Shown: positions 1 through 8,153, counted from the stretch's first letter. The stretch is 15,658 nucleotides of DNA from Butyrivibrio sp. (GCA_024688095.1 JAILEJ010000320.1:1-15658), one strand, 5' to 3'. Numbers and translations: made by a program. Notes: generated by a model from the sequence alone, not told the origin.

Positions 1-872
1 GAATAAGACCGACTGTTTTTAGAGAAGATATGCTTAGGGATCTTTCCAAATGTTGGAAGAAAAACAAGGAATATTCTGATGGTGATCGTTTTCATGTTCA
101 TATAGCAGTGGACTGCGGCATGAGCAGAATCGGTATCAGACCAAATGAAGAAGGCGAAGATTTTATTATGAAAGCCTTTAAAACTGAAGGAATAAAGGTT
201 GAGGGCATTTTTACGCATTTTGCAAGAGCTGATGAGAAAAATCTGTCTAATGCGAGGAAATGCTTTAAAACTTTTGAGAGCTTCGTGCATGGGATGGAAG
301 AGAAAAAGGGTGTACATTTTACACTTAAGCATTGCTGCAACAGCGCCGGAATTATCCTGCTGTCAGAGGCACATATGGATATGGTCAGATGCGGTGTGAC
401 AATGTATGGAATGTGGCCCTCGGAAGAAGTGGATAAAAAGAAGATAGAGATAAATCCTGTGTTGTCCATGGTAAGTCATATCACCTATGTTAAATCTGTT
501 CCGCCTAAAACACCTGTAAGCTACGGTGGTACCTTTGTCACAGAAGAGGAAATGAAAGTAGCGACTGTGCCTGTAGGATATGCTGATGGCTATCCAAGAA
601 CCCTTTCCGGTGGCAAAGGCCAGGTGCTTATTGGTGGCAGGAGAGCACCTATTTTGGGAAGGATATGCATGGATCAGTTCATGGTGTACGTCACTAAACT
701 TGGGGATGTAAAAGAGGGGGATGAGGTCGTCCTGATAGGTAAGTCCATATCTGCTGACGGATCTCAGGAATCAATATCACTTGAAGAGTTGGGAGAAAAA
801 AGCGGAAGATTCAATTACGAATTCGCATGCGAAATCAGTAGCAGAGTTCCAAGAATTTACGACAGGATATAA
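1..872 (+). CDS. alr: Alanine racemase, C-terminal part (5' end outside window)
   Basis: PLP-dependent enzyme interconverting L- and D-alanine in the cytoplasm, supplying D-Ala for peptidoglycan. The frame is open from position 3 to the stop at 872 (289 residues visible), so the internal ATG at 30 is not the real start; the N-terminal barrel segment with the PLP-binding lysine lies upstream of the window. Visible family marks: HIAVDCGMSRIGI early in the barrel, FTHFA with the conserved His, NSAG, MVRCGVTMYG with the Arg that contacts the PLP pyridine nitrogen, PVSYGGTF (codons near 516-536) carrying the catalytic Tyr, VPVGYADGYPR, and GRICMDQFMV in the C-terminal beta domain. All are intact. 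It ends 402 bp before the exopolysaccharide genes, behind a likely terminator, so it is probably a separate transcription unit. A VanT-like serine racemase is a less likely alternative, since its extra membrane domain would be outside the window. Confidence 0.93.
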   Translation, partial: IRPTVFREDMLRDLSKCWKKNKEYSDGDRFHVHIAVDCGMSRIGIRPNEEGEDFIMKAFKTEGIKVEGIFTHFARADEKNLSNARKCFKTFESFVHGMEEKKGVHFTLKHCCNSAGIILLSEAHMDMVRCGVTMYGMWPSEEVDKKKIEINPVLSMVSHITYVKSVPPKTPVSYGGTFVTEEEMKVATVPVGYADGYPRTLSGGKGQVLIGGRRAPILGRICMDQFMVYVTKLGDVKEGDEVVLIGKSISADGSQESISLEELGEKSGRFNYEFACEISSRVPRIYDRI

Positions 873-951
873 AGAATGGCAATAGAAATTATTAATATAA
901 CGAAACTTATAAGATTTTAACTCTTTTTATTCAGAAAATAATGGGGAGTTC

Positions 952-981
952 GGAAACCGATTTTTGTAAGAACGGTTTTTT
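952..981 (+). terminator. Probable weak intrinsic terminator after alr
   Basis: AAACCG (954-959) pairs with CGGTTT (973-978), extendable by G-T wobbles at the base, with a 13-nt loop, and the 3' arm runs into a T tract (976-981). The stem is short and only half GC, so termination may be partial. Confidence 0.5.
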
Positions 982-1027
982 ATGACAAAATTTATTGTAA
1001 ATAAGCAACAAAAAGAACGAGACGATT

Positions 1028-1065
1028 TTGTGCATAATTGTTTGTTGTGTATATTTTTTGCACAA
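1028..1065. repeat. 7-bp perfect inverted repeat, possible operator
   Basis: TTGTGCA at 1028-1034 and its exact reverse complement TGCACAA at 1059-1065, 31 bp centre to centre (about three helical turns), in AT-rich DNA some 110 bp upstream of the putative -35. A nested TTGTG (1045-1049) could pair with CACAA (1061-1065) as an alternative hairpin. It is not followed by a T tract. It could be a regulator site or chance. Confidence 0.3.
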
Positions 1066-1177
1066 TAACAATAATTAAAAATCTCATACCATATTTTTGG
1101 ATGTAATGTGTGAACGAACTGTTAAAATTTAATAAAAATATGTGAAAAAAGAATGAAAATATTATAAACTCAATCAA

Positions 1178-1206
1178 TTGTATTATTTGGTTCTGTGCTG
1201 TACTAT
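1178..1206 (+). promoter_or_regulatory. Candidate sigma-A promoter of the exopolysaccharide operon
   Basis: TTGTAT (1178-1183) and TACTAT (1201-1206) are separated by exactly 17 bp, matching the TTGACA/TATAAT consensus at four positions each. Transcription would start near 1213 and leave a leader of about 60 nt before the GH5 ATG. An alternative TATAAA-like -10 near 1162 has no good -35 partner. Confidence 0.45.
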
Positions 1207-1274
1207 CATTGTAAATCGAAGATCCGTGAGAGGTATTGAAGCGAAGTTGTTCATTGACAAAGGGGACATACAAA

Positions 1275-2411
1275 ATGACAAATGGTAAGAGAACGAAAGC
1301 TTTGCTGAATCTAACAGCTATCGTGTTGCTAATTATTGTTGGAGTTGTTACATGCACGATTGGTTTTAATTCAAAAAAAGAATATGGCGATACTGATGCA
1401 ATGGAGTTTGTAAAGAATTTAAGATCAGGAATCAATATTGGAAATTCATTGGATTGTTATAGCAGCCATAAGCTGGAGAGCATCGCTGAATATGAAACAT
1501 ATTGGGGAAATCCTGTTATCTCAGATAGTCTGCTTGAAGTAATAAAGGAAGCGGGTTTTGTCTCAGTCAGGATTCCGGTGACTTGGGATCAACATTTATT
1601 GGATGATGGAATTACTATCGATCCGGAATGGATGTCCAGGGTAAAAGAAGTTGTTGATTATGCATATAGCAGGAAATTGTACGTAATTCTAAATACCCAT
1701 CATGAAAAATGGCATTCGACTTCCAACCTTGAGCAGACAAATGCATTTAAAATGACTGAAGTTATTTGGAAGCAGATAGCAGATGAGTTTGCAGAATATG
1801 ATAACCATCTTATTTTTGAAGGATTTAATGAACCAAGAAATATTGGAGGGAACAATGAGTGGACAGTTGGGACTGATGAGGAATTTGTGATTATAAACCG
1901 GTTTAATGAAATATTTGTTGATACCGTAAGAAAGACAGGCGGAAACAATAAGAACAGGTATTTACTTATTTCAACTTATCTCAATAGTCCGGAACAAAGT
2001 GCTCTTAATGCTGTTAAACTGCCGGATGACTTACACATTATACTTTCGGTTCATTTATATACGCCTTATGTTTTTACAGGAAATGATAATGAAGCAAGTA
2101 AGGACGTAAAAAAATGGGATAGAAGTAGTGAAAATACCAGGACACTTGATTGGCATATTTCAAATATCAGTGACTTTATAAGTAGAACGAAGGTCCCGGT
2201 TATAATCACTGAGATGGGAGCATCATATAAAGACAACGAAGATTCAAGAGTTGCCTGGACTCAGTATGTTACTGAGAAATTACGTTTGATCGGAGTGCCG
2301 TACTTTTGGTGGGATGATTATTATTCAGAAGATAAAAAGAGTTATGGAATAATAGACAGGCGTAAAAATGTAGTGGCATATAAAGATATAGTTGAAATAC
2401 TTAATAAATAG
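1275..2411 (+). CDS. GH5 endo-beta-glucanase, membrane-anchored
   Basis: Glycoside hydrolase family 5 enzyme of 378 residues, resembling the GH5_4 type, that should cut beta-1,4-glucan outside the membrane. The ATG at 1275 is preferred over the TTG at 1236 because AAAGGGGA sits 8 nt before it. Residues 9-31 form one hydrophobic segment after a basic start; the VVTC sequence is a poor lipobox, so an uncleaved signal anchor is likelier than a lipoprotein. Active-site marks: RIPVTW (R99), THHE (H142-H143), GFNEPR with acid/base E186, SVHLYTPY (H260, Y262), ITEMGA with nucleophile E313, and PYFWWDD (W345-W346). No carbohydrate-binding module follows the catalytic domain. As first gene of a cellulose synthase operon it matches the position-independent pattern of BcsZ or the clostridial CcsZ, which trim nascent cellulose. 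A role in digesting external plant glucan is less likely given the context and the anchor. Confidence 0.88.
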   Translation: MTNGKRTKALLNLTAIVLLIIVGVVTCTIGFNSKKEYGDTDAMEFVKNLRSGINIGNSLDCYSSHKLESIAEYETYWGNPVISDSLLEVIKEAGFVSVRIPVTWDQHLLDDGITIDPEWMSRVKEVVDYAYSRKLYVILNTHHEKWHSTSNLEQTNAFKMTEVIWKQIADEFAEYDNHLIFEGFNEPRNIGGNNEWTVGTDEEFVIINRFNEIFVDTVRKTGGNNKNRYLLISTYLNSPEQSALNAVKLPDDLHIILSVHLYTPYVFTGNDNEASKDVKKWDRSSENTRTLDWHISNISDFISRTKVPVIITEMGASYKDNEDSRVAWTQYVTEKLRLIGVPYFWWDDYYSEDKKSYGIIDRRKNVVAYKDIVEILNK

Positions 2412-2430
2412 TTTTTGGAGAGATGTTTTA

Positions 2431-4056
2431 ATGAAAAAGAATGTGCTCATGGTTGCTATTGGGGCTATGGTAGGAGTTCTTGGTGTTGTAGCAGTTATAG
2501 ATAAGAAAATAAATAATAGCAATGATGATAGTGTGAAAATCACTTCTTTTGAGCAGCATAAGGTTGCTATGGAAGAAGGAGCAGATCCGTCTATTGGTAC
2601 AACTGAGTTGCCGGAGGATTTTATAGTAGATGGCTCGTTTGAAAGCCATTTACCACTTGTAGTAATAGATGTATCAGGCAAAGAAATTCCAATAAATAAA
2701 GAGTATGAATACAACGAGAGCGAAGGGATGGAAGAAGCAATAAAGTCTGAGAATCCCTTTGTAAACGGAACTATTGCAGTTATTGATAATGCTGATTATC
2801 AAAACAAACTTAGCGATACACCTGTAACAGTATCAGATATGAAGATACGACTTCGAGGAAGCAGCTCGCAAAAATTTGATAAAAAGCAATATGCAATAAA
2901 AATGCTGGATGAAAGTGGGAACAGCAAAAAGGTTGATGTGATGGGAATAGGGGAAAATAATGACTGGATCTTAAACATTTCCATGCTTGACCAAAGTTTG
3001 ATGCGTAATTATGCCGCAATGAAATTCGGAAGTGCGTTATTTCCGGGAACACCTGACTGTAAATACTGCGAAGTGTTTTTTAAGGATTCAGATAACAGAT
3101 ATGAGTATCAGGGTGTTTATCTGATGATGGAAAAGATAGAAAAAGGCGAAGACAGAGTGAATATAAATACTTATCATCCGGGAGACAAACTTGTAAGCTA
3201 TCTTCTTTGTAGAGACCGAATCGATAAAAATGCTGTTCAGCTTTCAACATACGCAAGTGAGAATAAACTGGCATATGGACGATTATCTGTTTTATATCCG
3301 GATGAAGATGTAATAGATGATTATGCCTTTAATTATATTCAGGATGATATAGATTCCATAGAACGGGTTTTGTATTCGGATGATGTAGAAACGTTTGAGA
3401 CCTGGTCACAGTATCTGGATGAACAATCATTTGTTGATTATTACATATTTAACAGTATTTTCAGAAACTATGATGCCGGTGATAACTCAACATATATGTA
3501 TAAGAATGCCGGTGGAAAGCTATGTATGGGACCGGTATGGGATTATGACAATGCTTGTAACAATGATTACAATGCAATCCAGGTTCCTGATTATGATTAT
3601 TTCTACACTCAGGTATGGTTTGACAGGCTGGTTCTTTCAAGAGCTTATGTAGATGCGCTTGAGGATAGGTATAAAGAACTTACAAATGGTATTTTTTCAG
3701 CTGATTATATAAACGATTACCTGGATGATGTAGCTGCTTTTCTTGGGAATGCAGCACAGCGCGACTGGTGCAGATGGGCTGATAAGTATGGAGTCAATGG
3801 CTCATATTACAAGTCTTATGGAATCGTTGATTCTCAAGGATTTGTGGTAGATAGAAGATCTGAAACCTTTTTAGATGAAGTGCACAGATTTCAGAATTAC
3901 TTTTTCCTTGAAGAAGAATTTATTATGGATAATTTAAAGGAATTAGAAAAAGATACAAATAAAATGGATAAAAGAATCGGAGCATATTTTGCGATGCTGT
4001 TTATGGTGCTTTTGGTGTGTTCCGTTACTTTGATCAGTAGACGAAAGATGTATTAA
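2431..4056 (+). CDS. CotH-like kinase 1, two membrane anchors
   Basis: 541-residue member of the CotH atypical kinase family (Bacillus CotH phosphorylates spore-coat proteins). The ATG at 2431 has GGAGAG 8 nt upstream; the TTG at 2392 overlaps the previous gene and is rejected. Residues 4-23 are an N-terminal membrane segment and about 516-535 a second one followed by RRKMY, so the kinase domain (about 115-505) should lie outside the cell. Likely kinase marks: RLRGSSS (140-146), KKQYAIKM (151-158) as the ATP-lysine region, MMEKIEKG (232-239), NYDAGDNS (346-353) with candidate catalytic D348 and N352, and GPVWDYD (367-373) with metal-ligand candidates D371 and D373. Nothing essential seems lost. 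It overlaps nothing and lies 12 bp before MBOAT 1. Its substrate is unknown; the polymer or a partner protein are both possible. Paralogue of the gene at 11171. Confidence 0.85.
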   Translation: MKKNVLMVAIGAMVGVLGVVAVIDKKINNSNDDSVKITSFEQHKVAMEEGADPSIGTTELPEDFIVDGSFESHLPLVVIDVSGKEIPINKEYEYNESEGMEEAIKSENPFVNGTIAVIDNADYQNKLSDTPVTVSDMKIRLRGSSSQKFDKKQYAIKMLDESGNSKKVDVMGIGENNDWILNISMLDQSLMRNYAAMKFGSALFPGTPDCKYCEVFFKDSDNRYEYQGVYLMMEKIEKGEDRVNINTYHPGDKLVSYLLCRDRIDKNAVQLSTYASENKLAYGRLSVLYPDEDVIDDYAFNYIQDDIDSIERVLYSDDVETFETWSQYLDEQSFVDYYIFNSIFRNYDAGDNSTYMYKNAGGKLCMGPVWDYDNACNNDYNAIQVPDYDYFYTQVWFDRLVLSRAYVDALEDRYKELTNGIFSADYINDYLDDVAAFLGNAAQRDWCRWADKYGVNGSYYKSYGIVDSQGFVVDRRSETFLDEVHRFQNYFFLEEEFIMDNLKELEKDTNKMDKRIGAYFAMLFMVLLVCSVTLISRRKMY

Positions 4057-4068
4057 TTTGGTGTTGAT

Positions 4069-5514
4069 ATGGTTTTTTCAAATTTAAATTTTCTGTTCTA
4101 TTTTTTTCCAATTACATTGGTCGGATATTTTTTGCTTGGGTTTTCGCTTCCTTTGCAGAATATATGGCTTTTAATAACATCATTGGCTTTTTATGCATGG
4201 GGCGAGCCAATGTATGTGTTCTTAATGATCGGGTCAATCATAATAAATTGGTTTTTGGGTATTTTCATTGGCAAATACAGAGAAAAAAAGGTAATAAAGG
4301 CAAGGTTCTTTTTAGCAGGCGCAGTAATAATTGATGTTGCAATTTTAATAGTTTTTAAGTACTTAAGTTTTATTATTGAAAACATTAATTTACTTCTGGG
4401 TGATGCTAAAATTCCTGATCCTAAAATTGTCCTCCCGATAGGTATTTCATTCTATACTTTCCAGGCTATGTCATACGTAATCGATGTGTACAGAGGAGAT
4501 GCTGAGAGTCAGAAAAACCCCTTATATATGGGGCTATACATAGCATTTTTCCCTCAGATGATCGCTGGGCCTATTGTAAGATATAACACTATTGAAGAAA
4601 GCATTAGAAGTAGGAAAATCACATTTGATGATATTTCGATAGGTATAAACAGATTCGCGATCGGTTTATGCAAAAAGGTCATAATATCAAATAATCTGGC
4701 TGTAATGAATGACCTGTTTTATGACCTGATAAAAACAGGTCGCAGTTTATATGAAGTATCTGCAGTTATGGCATGGTTGGCTGCGATAGGATATATGCTC
4801 CAGATTTATTACGACTTTAGTGGATATTCAGATATGGCCATAGGTTTAGGACGCATTTTTGGGTTCAAATTTGAAGAGAACTTTAATTATCCATATATTT
4901 CGATGTCTGTAGGAGAATTTTGGCGCAGATGGCATATGTCGTTGGGAACATGGTTTAAAGAGTATGTTTATATTCCCCTTGGCGGATCCAGAGTCGAGAA
5001 TCAGGACAAGATGGTCAAAAATACTCTTATAGTTTGGATTTTGACAGGTATCTGGCATGGTGCTTCCTGGACATTTATTCTATGGGGATTGTACAATTTC
5101 CTCTTTATAATCCTTGAAAGAGCAGTTGGTTATGAAAAATGGAATTTACCTAAATGGGTAAAACATCTATATGGTCTGCTCGTATTTATGTTCGGATGGA
5201 TATTATTCAGGTCAGAGAATATTTATCAGATGCGTGAGATTATAAAAGATATGTTCATGCTAAATGATAATACTTTTATTAATGACACTACGTTGTGGGT
5301 AATTAAAGAGAAATACATTATTTATCTTTTAGCTATTGTATTTTCTGCACCTGTCTTTCCTGCTTTCCAAAAGAAGCTTAATGATAATAAGGATAAGTTA
5401 TACAGTATTTTTCCGAAAATCGGATATATATGCGTATTAAGTGCTTGTGTGATCTTTTCTGTAATATCACTGATCCGTGGTGGATATAATCCGTTTATTT
5501 ATTTCAATTTCTAA
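4069..5514 (+). CDS. MBOAT O-acyltransferase 1 (AlgI/PatA-like)
   Basis: Polytopic membrane protein of 481 residues from the membrane-bound O-acyltransferase family, which passes acyl groups (usually acetyl) across the membrane for transfer to exopolysaccharide, as AlgI does for alginate and WssH for cellulose. Marks: many hydrophobic helices, LPIGISFYTFQ (122-132), PQMIAGPIVRY (162-172), DFSGYSDMAIGLG (249-261), EFWRRWHMSLGTW (283-295) with conserved H289, PLGGSR, and TGIWHGASW (326-334) with the catalytic-type H330. The ribosome binding site is weak (GGTG, 4060-4063, 5 nt before the ATG), and the gene starts only 12 bp after CotH 1, so translational coupling is likely. It precedes its expected partner, the DHHW protein. 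In the stretch from position 282 to 350 it matches the second MBOAT at 61 of 69 residues. The acyl donor and acceptor cannot be read from sequence; acetyl on glucan is the best guess. Confidence 0.93.
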   Translation: MVFSNLNFLFYFFPITLVGYFLLGFSLPLQNIWLLITSLAFYAWGEPMYVFLMIGSIIINWFLGIFIGKYREKKVIKARFFLAGAVIIDVAILIVFKYLSFIIENINLLLGDAKIPDPKIVLPIGISFYTFQAMSYVIDVYRGDAESQKNPLYMGLYIAFFPQMIAGPIVRYNTIEESIRSRKITFDDISIGINRFAIGLCKKVIISNNLAVMNDLFYDLIKTGRSLYEVSAVMAWLAAIGYMLQIYYDFSGYSDMAIGLGRIFGFKFEENFNYPYISMSVGEFWRRWHMSLGTWFKEYVYIPLGGSRVENQDKMVKNTLIVWILTGIWHGASWTFILWGLYNFLFIILERAVGYEKWNLPKWVKHLYGLLVFMFGWILFRSENIYQMREIIKDMFMLNDNTFINDTTLWVIKEKYIIYLLAIVFSAPVFPAFQKKLNDNKDKLYSIFPKIGYICVLSACVIFSVISLIRGGYNPFIYFNF

Positions 5515-5565
5515 AGCGGTACAGAAAAAGGTGTACGTAAATATAGAAGATAAAGGGAGACAGAT

Positions 5566-6822
5566 ATGAATGAGAAAAAAGTATTTACAGTGATATTCAT
5601 ATTGGCATTATTTATTTACTCTGGCTTGTCTATCTATAACACAGTTCCATCTATAATATGGGATTTTGAACAAAAGGAAAATGAGATAGACGATGTATTT
5701 GAAACTGCTAAGTCAGACATAAGTATTATTGATGACAATATTTCAAGAAATATCTATGAAAGATATCAGGCTATTGAAGGATATGGAGTATTCAATCGTA
5801 TCCTGGGCAAACATGAGATAAATGGTTTTGATTATGCTTTAGATCCGCATAATGCATATGAACCGATTAATTTTTGGTCAGAAGCTAATGATATATCGTT
5901 TCGTACATTTGCACAGCAGCTTGTCATGTTTAGGGATGATGTTGAGGCAAATGGAGGACATTTTACGTTTTTGATGTTTCCTCACAAAATGAACGATGCC
6001 TGGAATAAAGGTTTTGATGGAATTCCATATAACGATTTTAATGAGCAGGCAGACAAATTTCTTCATTGGTTGGACTTTTATGGGGTAGATTACCTCGATT
6101 TTCGAGAGGTCCTCGATAAATCAGATATGACATTTGAAGAAATGTTTTATAGAACTGATCACCATTGGACAGGGACAGCTGCATTTACTGCATTTAAGAG
6201 TCTGGTTGAATATCTGAATGATGAATACAAAGCAGGTTTAGATGCAGATGGTTTTTATACAGACGAGAGCAACTACGAGTTTGGAACCATTCCTAATAGT
6301 TTTATCGGAAGTGCAGGACGAGATGTCGGAGTTGGCTATTCGGGTATGGATTTAGAAGATTTCGTTACTGTTAAACCACTGTTTAACAATAAATACGAGT
6401 GGACTTGTTCTATGGGTGATATTACAAGGCAATCATTATATTGCGAAGAAGTCTTGGAATATGAGAGCATTTACGATTCTGATATGTATAGATACTATCT
6501 GCAAGGAATAAATTCCAGAGACAAAATAATTAATTGTAATGATCCTGATGCGCCAAAGGCCTTTTTTGTAAGAGATTCATTTGCTTCACCGCTTTTGGCA
6601 AATATAGCGCCTCTATTTAGCGAAACAGGAGCATCATGGGGAAAGTTTACTTCAGACAGATATGTAAAAGAAGAGATTATAAACGGAGATTATGATTATG
6701 TATTTGTATCATATTATCCTGAAAATCTGATTACAGAATTCTTCAAATTTTACGCTGAAGATGTTGAACAATATAAACTTGATTATGCAATTAAACAAGG
6801 ATATGTAAGGGAGGAGAAGTAA
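5566..6822 (+). CDS. DHHW-family SGNH-like acyl transfer protein 1 (AlgJ/AlgX-like)
   Basis: 418-residue protein with a single N-terminal membrane segment (about 6-24) and an extracytoplasmic domain of the DHHW family, related to AlgJ/AlgX, which complete O-acetylation of exopolysaccharide. The family signature is intact: YRTDHHWTG (195-203) gives Asp198 and His200 or His199 of the SGNH-type triad, and FVRDSFASP (334-342) gives the candidate nucleophile Ser338. GSAGRDVG (248-255) is another conserved patch. AAAGGGA (5552-5558) sits 7 nt before the ATG. A 51-bp gap separates it from MBOAT 1, the largest gap inside the operon. It ends flush against the VTC gene: the TAA at 6820 is followed directly by the next ATG. 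It should work with the adjacent MBOAT. Whether it is a transferase or a hydrolase on this polymer is not decided by the sequence. Confidence 0.88.
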   Translation: MNEKKVFTVIFILALFIYSGLSIYNTVPSIIWDFEQKENEIDDVFETAKSDISIIDDNISRNIYERYQAIEGYGVFNRILGKHEINGFDYALDPHNAYEPINFWSEANDISFRTFAQQLVMFRDDVEANGGHFTFLMFPHKMNDAWNKGFDGIPYNDFNEQADKFLHWLDFYGVDYLDFREVLDKSDMTFEEMFYRTDHHWTGTAAFTAFKSLVEYLNDEYKAGLDADGFYTDESNYEFGTIPNSFIGSAGRDVGVGYSGMDLEDFVTVKPLFNNKYEWTCSMGDITRQSLYCEEVLEYESIYDSDMYRYYLQGINSRDKIINCNDPDAPKAFFVRDSFASPLLANIAPLFSETGASWGKFTSDRYVKEEIINGDYDYVFVSYYPENLITEFFKFYAEDVEQYKLDYAIKQGYVREEK

Positions 6823-7515
6823 ATGCTGGATGTATTTCGTGAAGAGAAGAAATATGTTTGTAATCTTCTGGAAGCTGTTTATTTAAAGAATACATTATGT
6901 GGTATTTTACAAGGCGATCCGTTTCAAGGATACGAACCATATACAGTAAGGTCTCTATATTTTGATTCTATTTCAGATAAAGATTATAGAGAAAAAGAAG
7001 ATGGATTAAGTGAGAGAAAAAAGGTAAGGATAAGAATATATTCGCCGGATGATAAAAAGGCAAAGCTTGAGCTTAAGCAAAAGAGCGGATGCATGCAGAG
7101 AAAACAGTCTCTGTCTATTAGCAGAGAGCATGCACTTGAACTGATAAATGGTAATTATGAAGTTCTCAAGGAATACGATGGTGATTTTGCTTTATACATG
7201 TATAACCTGATGACTCTTGAAACATACCGGCCCAAGACGGTTATAGAATATGACAGGGTAGCGTTTACTGCTCCTATCAATAATATAAGATTAACCGTGG
7301 ACAGCGGAGTTCGGGCAAATGAAGGATATTTTAATATTTTTGATAAAGATATTTTTTTATATCCTGTCATTAATCCTGCAAGTGTAATATTTGAGGTTAA
7401 GTACAACAAGTTTTTACTTTCTTATATTAAAGATGCTATTCGATGCGTTTGCAAGATAGAAACCTCTGCAAGTAAATACACAATGTCAAGGTGTATTGGA
7501 CAAGGAGGTGAATAA
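6823..7515 (+). CDS. VTC-domain protein (polyphosphate polymerase family, triphosphate tunnel fold)
   Basis: 230-residue stand-alone VTC domain. In yeast Vtc4 this tunnel fold builds polyphosphate from ATP; bacterial members are often annotated as polyphosphate polymerase domain proteins. Tunnel-lining residues expected of the fold are present: FREEKKY (5-11), SLYFD (44-48), KKVRIRIY (66-73) with R69 and R71, KLELKQK (81-87) with E83 and K85, YRPKTVIEYDR (135-145), and VIFEVKYNK (188-196) with E191 and K193. There is no SPX domain, signal peptide or membrane helix, so it should be cytoplasmic. AAGGGAGGAG (6807-6816) precedes the ATG, which abuts the stop of the DHHW gene. The next gene, DUF4956, starts 2 nt after the stop, and VTC plus DUF4956 is a recurrent bacterial gene pair, so they likely form a complex. 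Its product and its link to the polysaccharide are unknown; another TTM-type phosphohydrolase activity is possible. Confidence 0.88.
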   Translation: MLDVFREEKKYVCNLLEAVYLKNTLCGILQGDPFQGYEPYTVRSLYFDSISDKDYREKEDGLSERKKVRIRIYSPDDKKAKLELKQKSGCMQRKQSLSISREHALELINGNYEVLKEYDGDFALYMYNLMTLETYRPKTVIEYDRVAFTAPINNIRLTVDSGVRANEGYFNIFDKDIFLYPVINPASVIFEVKYNKFLLSYIKDAIRCVCKIETSASKYTMSRCIGQGGE

Positions 7516-7517
7516 AT

Positions 7518-8153
7518 ATGGATAGTATCCAAAATATGGCTTTAGTTATGGGAGCTGCCGGTTTTATGGGATTGCTTATAGGCGTTGTATATAAGTATTC
7601 ACATTCCAGAGCAATTTATGCTTCACAGATGATTCATTCATTGGTAATATATGCAGTTCTTACAGCCATGATGCTGTATTTAAGGATTACAGTAAGCACA
7701 GCTGTTTTGCTCGGTGCAGTGTCAATCCTTAGATTTAGAAATCCAATAAAAGATCATAGAGATCTTGTGTATATTTTATGGTCTGTTATTTCAGGATTTT
7801 GCTGTGCGACACATATGTTTAGCTTATTAGGTGTAGGCAGCGTTTTGATAGTTATCATGTTAATGCTCTTTAAGGCTACAAAACAGTATGACAGGGTCCT
7901 TCTGGCAGTTAAGAGCAAAGATAAAGATGATGAGTCAATAATAAAGCAATTGGATGATCTGTACCTTTCAAACAAATTGAAAATGATAGAAAACAATTCC
8001 GTTGGAGATATATCTTCTGAATTGATCTATGAAGTAAAGGAAACGGAAGGTGCTTTTAAGACGGCTGAGAATATCAAAGAAAAGATATATGAACATATGC
8101 CGGATGTTACAGAGATAATTGTGATGTATCAGGAAGATGATACAGCTATTTGA
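7518..8153 (+). CDS. DUF4956 membrane protein 1
   Basis: 211 residues: four to five hydrophobic helices (about 8-25, 39-56, 61-72, 84-98, 103-119), then a soluble C-terminal part of about 90 residues that alternates strands and helices in a way that suggests a ferredoxin-like fold. The family signature lies between helices: GAVSILRFR (66-74) and KDHRD (78-82), ending in YILW. A second shared patch, YSHSRAIYA (27-35), precedes helix 2. The strongest ribosome binding site of the locus, AGGAGGTG (7503-7510), lies inside the end of the VTC gene. The biochemical function of DUF4956 is not established. The arginine- and aspartate-rich loop and the adjacency to VTC suggest that it passes or senses a phosphate compound, or anchors VTC at the membrane; this is inference. 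Related to the gene at 10454. Confidence 0.85.
   Translation: MDSIQNMALVMGAAGFMGLLIGVVYKYSHSRAIYASQMIHSLVIYAVLTAMMLYLRITVSTAVLLGAVSILRFRNPIKDHRDLVYILWSVISGFCCATHMFSLLGVGSVLIVIMLMLFKATKQYDRVLLAVKSKDKDDESIIKQLDDLYLSNKLKMIENNSVGDISSELIYEVKETEGAFKTAENIKEKIYEHMPDVTEIIVMYQEDDTAI

Larger units (their letters stand above)
873..1274 (+). other. 402-bp intergenic region, alr to GH5
   Basis: This AT-rich gap holds no convincing gene. It contains the weak terminator at 952..981, an inverted repeat with arms at 1028-1034 and 1059-1065, a sigma-A-like promoter at 1178..1206 and a leader of about 60 nt ending in the ribosome binding site AAAGGGGA (1259-1266) of the GH5 gene. The reverse-strand open frame here (992-1435) reads as low-complexity hydrophobic sequence and overlaps the GH5 start, so I treat it as spurious. 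I saw no c-di-GMP riboswitch core in the leader. Confidence 0.7.

Noticed and set aside
3..872. Internal ATG at position 30 as the start of the racemase
   Set aside because: The frame is open to the window edge and the translation would lack the N-terminal barrel part with the PLP lysine; the true start is upstream of the window.
1207..1274. Possible c-di-GMP riboswitch in the leader, attractive because the synthase has a PilZ domain
   Set aside because: The leader is only about 60 nt and I find no conserved core or paired stems of either c-di-GMP riboswitch class.
1353..1355. Lipoprotein lipobox at Cys27 of the GH5 protein
   Set aside because: VVTC has Thr just before the Cys and no small Gly/Ala/Ser there; an uncleaved signal anchor fits better.
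992..1435. Reverse-strand open frame of 147 codons across the intergenic region
   Set aside because: Low-complexity hydrophobic translation, overlaps the well-supported GH5 start, no recognisable domain and no ribosome binding site seen; best explained by AT-rich sequence.
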